64,000 bases of DNA from Kitasatospora sp. NBC_01250 (GTDB lineage: Bacteria > Actinomycetota > Actinomycetes > Streptomycetales > Streptomycetaceae): contig NZ_CP108476.1 in NCBI RefSeq assembly GCF_036226465.1, positions 186,001 to 250,000 on the forward strand, in the 5' to 3' direction. How positions within the stretch are numbered: position 1 is the first letter of the stretch; each line of letters opens with the position of its first letter. The notes under the pieces are model-generated. The model was not told the origin of the DNA. It saw only the letters and a list, made by a program, of their open reading frames with translations, and did not search any database. A program made the translations under genes and the position numbers. Of the stretch, positions 34,085-42,779 are shown piece after piece.

Positions 34085-36042
34085 GCGCGCCGGTGCCGAA
34101 CGGCGATGCGCAGGACCCCCGCGGAGCGCCGCGCGTCCTGGCCGCCGCGATCCGCCTGGTGCACCGCGCCGCGCCGGTCGGCCTGACCACCTGGCTGCTG
34201 CTCACCCTCGCCGCCTCGGCGCTACCGGTGGCCGCGGCCTGGATCCTGCGGACCCTGCTCGACCGCCTCGTCGCCGGAGCCGGAAGCGGAGCCGGCAGCG
34301 GGGCCGGCAGCGGGATCGGGGCCGGCCCCGGCGCCGCGGAGCTCACCGCTCTGGCCCTGCCGCTGGTCGGCTGCGGCGTCGCCGCAGCGGTCGTCCCCCA
34401 ACTGCTGCAGTACGTCCAGGCGCGGCTGCGCCGGGCGGTGGGGCTGCGGGCCCAGCTGGAACTGCACACGGCGGTCGACCGGTTCGTGGGACTGCGCCGC
34501 TTCGAGGACCCGCGCTTCCTGGACCGGCTGCGGCTGGCCCAGCAGTTCGGCGGCTCCGCCCCCGTGGACGCGGCCGGCAGCGGGATCGGGCTCATCGGAG
34601 CGCTGGTGACCCTCACCGGGTTCCTCGGGACACTCACCCTGCTCGGGCCCTGGATGGCGGCGGCGGTCCTGGCGTCCGGCATACCGGTCCTGTGCGCCGA
34701 GATCGCACTCAGCCGCCGCCGGGCGGCGGTGGCCTGGGCCGTCGGCCCGGTGGAACGCAGGGAGCTGTTCTACAGCGCCCTGCTGACGAACCTGCGGGCC
34801 GCGAAGGAGATCAGGCTCTTCGGCGTGGGGCGGTTCCTGCGCGAGCGGATGCTGGTGGAGCGCCGTACCTCCGACACCGCCAAAGCGCGGATGGACCGTC
34901 AGGAGCTCACCGTCCAGGCCGCACTCGCCCTGCTGTCGGCCGTGGTGGCCGGCGCCGGCCTGCTGTGGGCCGTGACGGCGGCCCGCTACGGCCGCGTCAC
35001 CGTCGGGGACGTCACACTGCTGGTGGCCGCCCTGCCCGCGGTACAGGCGGCACTCGCCAACCTCGCGCTCGAACTGGCCCGCACCCACCAGGCCGTGCTG
35101 ATGTTCCGCCACTTCATCGCCGTCACCGGCGCGCCGCCCGACCTCCCGCTGCCCGCACGGCCCGTCCACGTGCCTCCGCTACGTCACGCGGTGGAGTTCC
35201 GGGACGTGTGGTTCCGCTACGGCGACGGGCAGCCCTGGGTGCTCCAGGGCGTCGACCTGGTGATCCCCGCGGGGCGGTCCGTGGGCCTGGCCGGCCTCAA
35301 CGGCGCCGGCAAGTCCACCCTGGTGAAGCTGCTCTGCCGGTTCTACGACCCCACCCGCGGCCAGATCCTCTGGGACGGCACGGACCTGCGCGAACTGTGC
35401 CCGCGCGAACTGCGCCGACGGATCGGAGCGACCTTCCAGGACTACATGGAGTACGACCTCACGGCACGCGAGAACATCGCTCTCGGCGACCTCACGGCGC
35501 TGGCGGACGATCCCCGGATCGAACGGGCGGCCGAGCTCGCCGGCGTGCACGGCCGGCTCGCGCGCCTGCCGAACGGCTACGACACCCTGCTCAGCCGCAT
35601 CTTCTTCAGCGAGCAGGACAAGCAGGACGCCGACACCGGCCTGGTGCTCTCCGGCGGCCAGTGGCAACGGCTGGCCCTGGCCCGCTCGCTCGTCCGCACC
35701 GACGCGGACCTGCTCATCCTCGACGAACCCAGCTCCGGCCTGGACCCGGAAGCCGAGTACGCCGTCCACCGGCGCCTGCGCCGGCACCGCGCCGGCCGCG
35801 CCGGGCTGCTCATCTCACACCGCCTCAGCACCCTGCGCGACGCGGACACCGTCGCCGTCCTGGAGGACGGTCGGATCACCGAGGCGGGACCGCACCAGGA
35901 GCTGGTCCGTCGCGACGGCTCCTACGCCCGGCTCTTCCGCCTCCAGGCCAGCGGCTACGCACCCGCCGAGGACGACGGAGCGCGGTCACCCGACGCACCG
36001 GCCGTGCGGGTCGCCCTCGGCGAGCACCGGACGGCGTCGTGA
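34081..36042 (+). CDS. ABC exporter, fused membrane and ATP-binding domains
   Basis: A 653-residue half-transporter. The first 360 residues carry about six membrane helices of the type 1 exporter fold, with a Gly/Ser repeat insert (GAGSGAGSGAGSG) between the first two. The ATPase has Walker A GLNGAGKST, Q-loop ATFQDYMEYD, signature LSGGQWQRLALARSL, Walker B LLILDEPSSGLDPE and the His switch ISHRLS. It has no N-terminal C39 peptidase domain, so it does not cut leaders itself. It probably exports the six-Cys peptide. Start and stop overlap the neighbouring genes by 4 nt. Confidence 0.9.
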   Translation: MSAPVPNGDAQDPRGAPRVLAAAIRLVHRAAPVGLTTWLLLTLAASALPVAAAWILRTLLDRLVAGAGSGAGSGAGSGIGAGPGAAELTALALPLVGCGVAAAVVPQLLQYVQARLRRAVGLRAQLELHTAVDRFVGLRRFEDPRFLDRLRLAQQFGGSAPVDAAGSGIGLIGALVTLTGFLGTLTLLGPWMAAAVLASGIPVLCAEIALSRRRAAVAWAVGPVERRELFYSALLTNLRAAKEIRLFGVGRFLRERMLVERRTSDTAKARMDRQELTVQAALALLSAVVAGAGLLWAVTAARYGRVTVGDVTLLVAALPAVQAALANLALELARTHQAVLMFRHFIAVTGAPPDLPLPARPVHVPPLRHAVEFRDVWFRYGDGQPWVLQGVDLVIPAGRSVGLAGLNGAGKSTLVKLLCRFYDPTRGQILWDGTDLRELCPRELRRRIGATFQDYMEYDLTARENIALGDLTALADDPRIERAAELAGVHGRLARLPNGYDTLLSRIFFSEQDKQDADTGLVLSGGQWQRLALARSLVRTDADLLILDEPSSGLDPEAEYAVHRRLRRHRAGRAGLLISHRLSTLRDADTVAVLEDGRITEAGPHQELVRRDGSYARLFRLQASGYAPAEDDGARSPDAPAVRVALGEHRTAS

Positions 36043-36464
36043 TCGAACGGCTCGTCCGCCGCCTGCTGCGCACCCGCCTGCTCGCCGTCACCGTGACCGG
36101 CCCCAGCATGGAGCCCTCCCTGCGCAACGGCGACCGCGTCCTGGTGATGCGCCGGCACCCGCGCCGCCTGTCCCGCGGCCACATCGTGGTGCTCGGACCG
36201 GACGGTGCCAGGCGCGTCCCGGGCGCGGGGCCGCGCGGACTGCTCATCAAGCGGATAGCGGCCGCTCCGGGTGACCTGGTCCCGCCGCCCCTGGCCACCC
36301 GGCTCGGCTGCCCACCGGGTTCGACCGTGCCACCGGGCCAGCTCCTGGTCCTGGGCGACAACCCGGGTCTCAGCCTCGACTCCCGCCACTTCGGCTACGT
36401 GGCGCAGGACCGGGTGGTGGGGGTGGCGGTCCGTTCACTGCGCCGCGGGCCGGCGGGAAGCTGA
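36039..36464 (+). CDS. S26-family signal peptidase
   Basis: A 141-residue serine peptidase of the signal peptidase I type. TGPSMEPSLRNGDRVLV holds the catalytic Ser; the general-base Lys lies in LIKRIAAAPGD; the C-terminal LVLGDNPGLSLDSRHFG is the conserved box E. A marked N-terminal membrane anchor is not visible, only LLRTRLLAVTV. It is translationally coupled to the exporter (GTGA), so it is likely to remove the leader of the exported peptide, for instance at the AEAAAA region. Confidence 0.88.
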   Translation: MIERLVRRLLRTRLLAVTVTGPSMEPSLRNGDRVLVMRRHPRRLSRGHIVVLGPDGARRVPGAGPRGLLIKRIAAAPGDLVPPPLATRLGCPPGSTVPPGQLLVLGDNPGLSLDSRHFGYVAQDRVVGVAVRSLRRGPAGS

Positions 36465-36508
36465 GCCCCGCATTCCTCTTCCCGTACCCGGCCGGATGCT
36501 GCCCGGTC

Positions 36509-36531
36509 GGGGTGGGGGGTGGGGGGTGGGG
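36509..36531 (+). other. G-quadruplex-forming run
   Basis: Four runs of 4, 6, 6 and 4 G separated by single T bases lie on the plus strand between the peptidase stop and the lectin-like gene. The pattern meets the strict G-quadruplex rule with the shortest possible loops. It may slow polymerase or fold in the mRNA leader. Confidence 0.75.
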
Positions 36532-36663
36532 ATGAACCTTTCCGAGATGACGGGACGTCACGAGGGTTGGACCCTCTGCCGGGCCCGGCGGCCAGGCGCT
36601 GTCCGGTATCCGGCCGGCCGCTCGGGAAGCGCCGGGGGTGTATCGACGACGTCAGGAGTGCGT

Positions 36664-37086
36664 GTGAAGAAGATCAAGGCCGCCGTTGCCATCGCGGGCG
36701 TCCTCGCCGGCGTGGGGCTGACCGCGGCTCCCGCCGAGGCCAGCCCCGCGAACTGCGGCAGCAAGCAATGGGGCGGCCAGTTTCTCTGCGGGGGAGACTA
36801 CGGCCGCGACGGGCAGACCTTCGCCAACCTGCCGGGCGGGAACCAAGAGGTCTTCGTCGTCGGTACCGACCACGCCGTGTGGCAACGCTGGACGGTTGAC
36901 TCCGGCAGCCAGATGAGCGACTGGAACTCCCTGGGCGGCTACGTGTTGAGTCAGGTTCAGGTCCAGGGCAACCCGGCAAGCGGGGAGAACTTCGCCATCA
37001 TGGCGAAGGGTACGGACGGCCAGTGGTGGAACCGTGTCCACGACACGTCCGGCAACTGGGGCCCCTGGTACGCCTTGGGGAAGTAA
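36664..37086 (+). CDS. secreted protein with PLL/tachylectin-like repeats
   Basis: A 140-residue exported protein. Signal peptide VKKIKAAVAIAGVLAGVGL..., cut near AEA-SPA. Two imperfect repeats follow: VFVVGTDHAVWQRWTVDSG and IMAKGTDGQWWNRVHDTSG, each ending W..W-x-x-LGG/LGK, as in beta-propeller lectins of the PLL type. With so few blades it would need to oligomerise. Two Cys are near the mature N-terminus. GGAG lies 5 nt before the GTG at 36664. Ligand unknown; a carbohydrate is likely from the fold. Confidence 0.75.
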   Translation: MKKIKAAVAIAGVLAGVGLTAAPAEASPANCGSKQWGGQFLCGGDYGRDGQTFANLPGGNQEVFVVGTDHAVWQRWTVDSGSQMSDWNSLGGYVLSQVQVQGNPASGENFAIMAKGTDGQWWNRVHDTSGNWGPWYALGK

Positions 37087-37396
37087 CCCTTCCGTTGGTG
37101 GAAGGCGATCAGCGGGAAGCGCCTGCCGCCGGGGGCGTACGTGCGCTCGCCGTCGGCCACGTCCCGATCGATGGTCCGCGGCTCCGTGAACCCGCCATGC
37201 CCGGGCCAGGACGACCGGCCATGGATGGCCGGTGTGCTGGCCTGGGCGTCTGCCGGGCCCGTGGACCAGCATCGAGGTGCCTGGTCGGCAGCTCCCGACG
37301 CCGCGTCAACCCGCGCGGGAGCGCTGACCACCGCGCCCGAGGGGGCCCGACGCCCCCGCGGGAACGAACCAGACCACCCGTGGACGAAGGAGTCCG
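37087..37396. other. intergenic region
   Basis: About 310 bp between the lectin-like gene and the serine hydrolase gene. GAAGGAG lies at its end before the next ATG. I see no other element. Confidence 0.45.
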
Positions 37397-38536
37397 ATGA
37401 AGTCCCTACGCCTGACCGCGGTCAGCACGACACTGCTGCTCGCCGCCCTCGCCGGTGCCGGCACAGCGCATGCGGACACGCCGACCGCTGCCGGCATCCT
37501 GCAGGCCGGCGCTCAGGAGGGTGTCGCCGACGGGTACCCCGGGGTGATCGGCCTGGTCCGCCAGGGCGACACCACCCAGTACGTCGAGGCCGGCACGGGC
37601 AACCTCGCCACCAACGCGCCCGCCGACCCGAAGGCGCAGTTCCGGATCGGCAGCAACACCAAGGCGTTCACCTCCACCGTGCTGCTCCAACTGGAGGCCG
37701 AGCACCGGCTCTCGCTCGACGACACGGTCGCCAAGTGGCTGCCTGGAGCGGTCGACGCCAACGGCTACGACGGCACGAAGATCACCATCCGGGAGTTGCT
37801 CAACCACACCTCCGGCCTGCCCGACTACGCCGGCACCGCGGGGGTGGCCGGCCCCTACGTCCTCGACCTCAACCCGAACCAGGCCTTTGCGCCGCAGTCA
37901 CTGGTGGACATCGCCCTGGCCTCGCGGCAGCCGGCCAGCGCACCCGGTCAGACGTGGAGCTACGCCAACACCAACTACGTACTGGCGGGCATGGTGATCA
38001 CCGCGGTGACCGGAAACAGCCCGGCCACCGAGATCCAGCACCGGATCATCGCGCCGCTCGGCCTGACCAACACCACCTTCCCGACCAGCGACCCGAACCT
38101 GTACGGCAACTACCTGCACGGCTACGTGCACCCCGTGACCTTCTACACCAACGACGTCACGGTCTCCAACGTGCAGCTCTACGGCTCGGCCGGGGCCATG
38201 GTCTCGACCCTGGACGACCTCACCGCCTTCGGCAAGGCGCTGCTGACCGGCAAGCTGCTGCCGCCTGCCCAGGAGGCCGAGCTCAAGACCACGGTGCCCG
38301 TGGACAGCGCCGGGACCACGACCTACGGCCTCGGCATCGAGCACGTCCAACTGCCCTGCGGCCAGTGGGCCTGGGGGCACAACGGCGAGATACTCGGCTA
38401 CTACAGCACCTGGTTGAGCAGCGAGGACGGCACCAAGCAGGTCGCACACGCCAACAACGAGTTCCACCTGCTCCCTCACACGAGTGGCCAGATCGACACC
38501 GGCACCGCCCTCGCCAACGCCTACTGCGCGCTCTGA
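37397..38536 (+). CDS. secreted S12 serine hydrolase (DD-peptidase/beta-lactamase-like)
   Basis: A 379-residue exported enzyme. The signal peptide is cut near AHADTPT. The three S12 motifs are present: SNTK (nucleophile Ser and Lys) near residue 86, YANTN near 190, and HNG in GHNGEILGY near 330. This class includes D-alanyl-D-alanine carboxypeptidases, class C beta-lactamases and D-amino-acid esterases. GAAGGAG precedes the ATG at 37397. No resistance or cell-wall genes are adjacent, so the substrate is open. Confidence 0.88.
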   Translation: MKSLRLTAVSTTLLLAALAGAGTAHADTPTAAGILQAGAQEGVADGYPGVIGLVRQGDTTQYVEAGTGNLATNAPADPKAQFRIGSNTKAFTSTVLLQLEAEHRLSLDDTVAKWLPGAVDANGYDGTKITIRELLNHTSGLPDYAGTAGVAGPYVLDLNPNQAFAPQSLVDIALASRQPASAPGQTWSYANTNYVLAGMVITAVTGNSPATEIQHRIIAPLGLTNTTFPTSDPNLYGNYLHGYVHPVTFYTNDVTVSNVQLYGSAGAMVSTLDDLTAFGKALLTGKLLPPAQEAELKTTVPVDSAGTTTYGLGIEHVQLPCGQWAWGHNGEILGYYSTWLSSEDGTKQVAHANNEFHLLPHTSGQIDTGTALANAYCAL

Positions 38537-38885
38537 CCCCGGCACCCGTGCCCCGAGGAGGACCGGCAGAGGGCCGCGGACCTGCCCGGATCGTGCCCAG
38601 GCCCGCGCGACGCGACCGACGAGATCACGCGACTGACGAATCATCGGGCAACCACAGAAAGCCGACCCATGCATCGACGCCTCAAGGACATCAGCCGCCT
38701 CGTGGCCATACGGTGAAGCGGACGATTACGGACGCTCCGGGAGCGACGATCGAGGGCACGATGACACCACCGGTCAGCTCTCTCGCCGGCGAGGCGTCCT
38801 CCCCCGCCCCGGGCCTCCGTCGAACCGAGCCGGCGCGACACGGGAAGCCAGGCGGGGAGCCGGCCGGTGGCGCTCCGGATCACCC
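38537..38885. other. intergenic region
   Basis: No supported gene. A frame opening with GTG at 38713 runs into the LysR fragment but its first 55 residues are low-complexity and unlike any known domain. Confidence 0.4.
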
Positions 38886-39039
38886 GGTCTACGACGAACC
38901 CCGCCTCCTCCTGGTGTCGTTGGACCACCGGCTGGCCGGCCGGGAGCGGGTCGCGCTGGACAACATCGCCGACGAACCCCTGCCCAAGGTGCACGGAGCC
39001 CGTGCTGCACGCGATCACCAGGGTCACATCATCAACTGA
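38886..39039 (+). pseudogene. fragment of a LysR-type effector domain
   Basis: The frame reads YDEPRLLLVSLDHRLAGRER and then VALDNIADEPLPKVHG. This matches the stretch of LysR effector domains where the protein leaves the first lobe (compare EEPRVLVTSASHHLA in the intact LysR encoded at 59992). Neither the HTH nor the rest of the domain is present, so this is a remnant. Confidence 0.45.
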
Positions 39040-39095
39040 TCGTCCCCGGGGAAGTCCTGGGGATATGCTGCTGGCTGCCGTGAGGGGGGGGAGAC

Positions 39096-39845
39096 GTGCT
39101 TCGCGTCGTGCTGCTGCTGGTCGCGGGGGCGGTCAGCGGCATGGTGGGGTCGGCGGGCGGTACCACTTCGCTGATCGCCTACCCGGCCATGCTGGCGGCC
39201 GGGCTCACACCGCTGGCCGCGAATGTCACCAGCGCGGTGGCGTTCCTGGCCAACTGGCCGGGCTCGGCGCTCGGGGGGCGGCCGGAGCTGAGCGGCCAGG
39301 GGCCGTGGCTGCGCCGCTGGTCGCCGCTGGCCGGCCTGGCCAGCGCGCTCGGTGCCGGGCTGCTGCTGGTCACCCCGGCCACCGCCTTCAACCGGATCGC
39401 CCCCTTCCTGCTGGCCCTGGCGGCGGTGGCGCTGCTCGCGCAACCGAGGATCTCGGCCTGGCTGGCCCGCGGCGACGGCACGGGCGCGCCGAGGGGCGTA
39501 CTGCCGATCAGCCTGGGCCTGTGCGCGCTGTACGACGGCTACTGGGGCGCCGGGGCGGGCATCATGACCCTCAGCGTGCTGATGATCACCACCGGCCTGC
39601 GGTTCGCCCAGGCCAACGCGCTCAAGAACATGGTGCTCGGCATAGCCGACGCGGCCTGTTGCGCGGTCTTCCTGGTGTTCTGGCCGGTGGACTGGGCGGC
39701 GGCCGTCCCGCTGGGTCTCGGCATCCTGCTCGGCAGCGCGCTCGGCCCGGCGGTGACCCGCCGGGTGCCCCCCGCCGCGGCCCGGATCACCAGTGCCTGC
39801 ATCGGTCTCGGCCTCGCCGTCTGCCTGTGGGCCGGCGTGACCTGA
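39096..39845 (+). CDS. TauE/SafE-family permease
   Basis: A 249-residue membrane protein with about seven to eight hydrophobic segments. The first repeat begins GMVGSAGGTTSLIAYPAML and LAANVTSAVA, the second GYWGAGAGIMTLSVLMI and ANALKNMVLGIAD; this two-repeat layout is the TauE/SafE (DUF81) family, exporters or importers of sulfite, sulfoacetate and other organic anions. A G-rich site (GAGGGGGGGGAG) precedes the GTG. The substrate is unknown. Confidence 0.88.
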   Translation: MLRVVLLLVAGAVSGMVGSAGGTTSLIAYPAMLAAGLTPLAANVTSAVAFLANWPGSALGGRPELSGQGPWLRRWSPLAGLASALGAGLLLVTPATAFNRIAPFLLALAAVALLAQPRISAWLARGDGTGAPRGVLPISLGLCALYDGYWGAGAGIMTLSVLMITTGLRFAQANALKNMVLGIADAACCAVFLVFWPVDWAAAVPLGLGILLGSALGPAVTRRVPPAAARITSACIGLGLAVCLWAGVT

Positions 39846-40201
39846 GCCGTGCGCGGTCAGGACGACGTACGTCGTCACAACGTACGTCGTCCACGGGCAA
39901 GCACCGATGGTGTCCGCGAGTGGTGCCGGGGCGGAGACGGTGCGAGGACCGTGCTGGTGTTGCACGGCCCTCGCTCCGGGTGTGGGGCGCCCCGTTCCCG
40001 CCCTCGTCGTCCGGATCTGCACGTGGTGGTGAGCTGTGCGGTGTGCTCTGTCACCTGTACGCGATGCTGAGCTGCCTTGTTTGGTGGGGAATCGAACCCC
40101 CTGCGTTGCTCTTCACGCGCCATGGGCCGGATAGACCGCCGACCCGCGGTGTGTGCACGCCTCCGTGACGACTACCTGCTTCCCACACCCAGCTTGTGGG
40201 G
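39846..40201. other. intergenic region
   Basis: A CGTACGTCGT/ACGTACGTCGT repeat lies at 39865-39892 and could be an operator. Around 40081-40101 the minus strand reads like the 3' end of a tRNA (GGGGGTTCGATTCCCCACCA), but no tRNA body precedes it. No gene is visible. Confidence 0.4.
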
Positions 40202-40675
40202 TCAGTCCTCGATCAGGTCGATCTCCCAGTTGGTGCGCTGGATCAGGGTGTCCACCTCGCGGATCTCCTTGGCCAGGACGTCCGCCTGGGCGCGGAGCTC
40301 GGCGACCGGCAGGGCGGAGAGGATCCTGAGTTCGGACCTCAACTGCCGCACGGCTCCGCGCTGGTCGCGTCCGGAGGCCGCGTCGGCGGCCGCGGTGGTC
40401 ACCGAGTGGCGCAGCCGCAGGACGTCCCGGCGGGCGAGGGCGTCGGTGAGGGTGCCGCCGCCCTCGATGACCGCGGTGGAGTTGGTCCGGTTGATCTGAC
40501 GGATCAGCCGCTCCAGCTCGTCCAGCACCTCTCCGGCCTGGGCCAGGACCTCCGCCGCGTTCTCGGCCGGCTCCTCGCCCTCCTGGTAGCGGGCGCTGCC
40601 GACGACGCGCGCCCGCAACTGCTCCACCCGCCGCACCGCAGCCGCGCGCTGCGCGAGCGCTTCAGCCAGTTTCAC
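40202..40675 (-). CDS. DIP1984 family protein
   Basis: A 157-residue, almost all-helical protein with heptad-like Leu/Ala spacing. LAEALAQRAAAVRRVEQLRARVV at the N-terminus and the end QRTNWEIDLIED match the DIP1984 family (sometimes named septicolysin), whose biochemical role is unknown. The INRTNS segment around residue 65 is typical. AGAGGTGA lies upstream of the GTG at 40675; longer frames upstream lack support. Confidence 0.85.
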   Translation of the reverse strand: MKLAEALAQRAAAVRRVEQLRARVVGSARYQEGEEPAENAAEVLAQAGEVLDELERLIRQINRTNSTAVIEGGGTLTDALARRDVLRLRHSVTTAAADAASGRDQRGAVRQLRSELRILSALPVAELRAQADVLAKEIREVDTLIQRTNWEIDLIED

Positions 40676-40899
40676 CGCGTCATCACCTCTACGTCCCGCT
40701 GATCGTCCGGCAAGTATGCACGTCGGTGCCTGACGGAGCGGTAGGCGGGGTGGGGCCGACCGAACCGGCCCGACCGGGCACATCCAGGTGCGCACGCCGG
40801 GAATCGACGGACCGGTCCGTCGCTGTGCTCCTGGCGTCACGCGTGGTCCCTGGCGTCATGCGCGGGCGAGGCGGGGGAAGAGGGCTTCGGCGTTGCCGC

Positions 40900-41279
40900 G
40901 GTTGACGGCGTGGAGACGGAGAGGTCCGCACCGCCGACGGCGCGCTCGACGAACTCCTCGCGGTCCCGGAGGAGATGGGCGGCCCCGGCGGCGACAGGAG
41001 CAGCTCTTCGCCGCCGACCACGCCGTCTGCTTCCACCACGGGCTGTGCCTGATAGCAGGTCAGCAGGGCGTGAAGCTGGCCGAGTCGACCGTCAGGTCCA
41101 CGGTGAACCTGATCGCCCTCGACAACGGGGGCTTCTCACGGGAGGTCGCACTGTCGGCACATCTGCCCGGCCCGCACCAGGCCACCGCCGACCAGTTGGT
41201 GGAGACCACCCACCAGGTGCGCCCGTCCTCCAACGCCACCCGAGGGAACATCCCCGTCACCCTCAAGGCGACCGTCTGA
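40900..41279 (+). pseudogene. decayed Ohr/OsmC-type organic hydroperoxide reductase
   Basis: The first part, in one frame, reads GDGEVRTADGALDELLAVPE and MGGPGG, as in Ohr proteins. From about 41000 the match moves to another frame: EQLFAADHAVCFHHGL and then VRPSSNATRGNIPVTLKATV to 41279. The second catalytic Cys of Ohr (CPYSNATRGN) is Arg here, and the N-terminus is missing. Ohr normally reduces organic peroxides with two Cys. This copy cannot work. Confidence 0.8.
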
Positions 41280-41360
41280 GCCTGGGCCGAACTCCTCGCG
41301 GGAGACCTGCGGGCCGCCCGCGAGGCGTTCAGCGGGCCGCAGGGCCGATGAGGAACAGGC

Positions 41361-42306
41361 TCAGTTGGCCTCGCCCATGGTCACGGTGCGCGACCCCGCG
41401 GCGAAGTCACCGAAGGACTGCTCCCAGGACTCGCCGGGCCAGTAGTAGGTCACACGGCCCTCGCCGGACCGGTAGTGGGCGGTGTACACCGTTCCCAGCC
41501 CCTCCTCGTAAGCAGATTGATACAGCGGCGGCTTCAGCATCGCCGCCGCATCCGTCCCCGCTGCCCGTACGGCGCTCAGCCGCTCCCCGGTCCGGGAGAA
41601 CCGCTCCTGCTCCTCGGGCACCGGCAGGTGCTGATGGTTGGCCGCGCACGCGTCCGCAGCCACGGTCAACGGCATGTCCGGCCCCACGAACACCGTCACC
41701 GCGCGCTGGGAGTCGACGAGCGTGACGTTCTGCGGAATCGCGATCGGGAGGGACCGGAGCCTGCCGATCGCCTCCCCCACGGTGTCACACGTCTCCAACA
41801 GGTAGCGGAGCACGATGAGGATGGAGAAGCCGGGGCCGTGGACGAACCGTCCACCGAAGGTCAACGAGACCGCGAGGCCGGCGTCGTTCATCCCGTCCAG
41901 CAGGCCCCAGAGCGCCTCCTGCGTCCCGATCACCGGGCGCAGGAAATGGGACGAGACGATGGCCCCCCTCACACTCGTCGGGATTGAAGTCATAGTTGCG
42001 CAACAGGGTGCCCGCACCGCCGATCTGGGTGCAGCCCGAGAAGAACGGCCGTAGGGCAGCGTGGGTGAGAAGGGTCTCCCCTGCGGGCCGGTCGAGTTGG
42101 CGGCCGAGCCGGTCGAGCACCGGGACCAGCTCCGGCATGTGCGACTCGAAAAGCCTCCGCGCACGGTCCGCCCCCTGCGGGGACCGGCCCTCCTCGGTCA
42201 ACCACCCCTGCGCCACCGGCCACAGCGCCTGCGCGTGGGCTGCCCACTGCCCATCGCCACCGTCACCGACCCTGATCGCGCTGAAGGTCATCCTCTGCTG
42301 GCTCAT
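41361..42306 (-). pseudogene. C45-type acyltransferase/hydrolase with single-base frameshift
   Basis: The gene starts at the ATG at 42306 after GAAGGAG. The first frame carries FFSGCTQIGGAGTLLRNYDFNPDECE; the Cys in SGCTQ should be the autocatalytic nucleophile of C45/AAT-like Ntn hydrolases (relatives of penicillin acyltransferase). At a run of six G (about 41966-41971) the reading must lose one base to continue as GAIVSSHFLRPVIGTQEALWGLLDGMND, ending TVTMGEAN at 41361. Corrected, it is 314 residues, a normal length. The slip could be a real mutation, a phase-variable tract or a sequencing error. Confidence 0.8.
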
Positions 42307-42671
42307 GGCTGCCGCTCCTTCGTTCGACACCGGGCGGTCCGGTGTCAAGCTAGCCAGTTTCGTGGGCGATTCACCACACCGGACGGACCGGACGTCCACA
42401 CTCTCGCCGGGCTGCCCCGGGCCTCGGCCCCCGCCACATGGATGCCCCCTTCACCAGCTTCGGCCCCGGGAAACAGTCAGGTGCCCTACGTGGTTGAACA
42501 TCGAAGGCCCCTCGCCCGCGCCCAACGGGCGACGACTCATCGCCCGGTACCAGGTCGGTGCCCTCGCCCTGGCTCGTAGCCCGCCTGCGCCGATGACGGA
42601 AAATCCCTGGTCGCGGTGGACGCCTGCCGCTACAGTGCCCGGTGTCGAACGCGACCGAGGGAGGTGGGGTT
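42307..42671. other. intergenic region
   Basis: No gene is visible between the hydrolase start and the short ORF at 42672. The AGGGAGGTGG site of that ORF is at the right end. Confidence 0.45.
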
Positions 42672-42722
42672 ATGGGTGCCGTGAGCGAGCTTCGCCATGT
42701 CCTCATCCGGGTCGCCGACTGA
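42672..42722 (+). CDS. short ORF (16 residues) with strong ribosome binding site
   Basis: MGAVSELRHVLIRVAD follows AGGGAGGTGGGG, one of the best Shine-Dalgarno sites in the window, and ends at TGA 57 bp before the epimerase-like gene. It may be a leader peptide. Its sequence also resembles the first strand of VOC/glyoxalase proteins (LxHVxIRVAD), so it could be the stub of a truncated gene. Confidence 0.4.
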   Translation: MGAVSELRHVLIRVAD

Positions 42723-42779
42723 GTCGGCGTCATGCCGCCGCGGCCCGGACCCCAGCATCCCTTTCCGGAGTCGCACACC

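Noticed and set aside
39096..39845. Partnership of the TauE/SafE permease with the S12 hydrolase or peptide operon
   Set aside because: Separate starts, a LysR remnant and more than 500 bp lie between them. Nothing in the sequence ties them together.
40081..40101. A tRNA 3' end on the minus strand (GGTTCGATTCCCCACCA)
   Set aside because: No acceptor 5' strand, D arm or anticodon arm can be folded upstream. At most it is a tRNA-derived remnant or attachment-site relic, so I did not list it as a tRNA.
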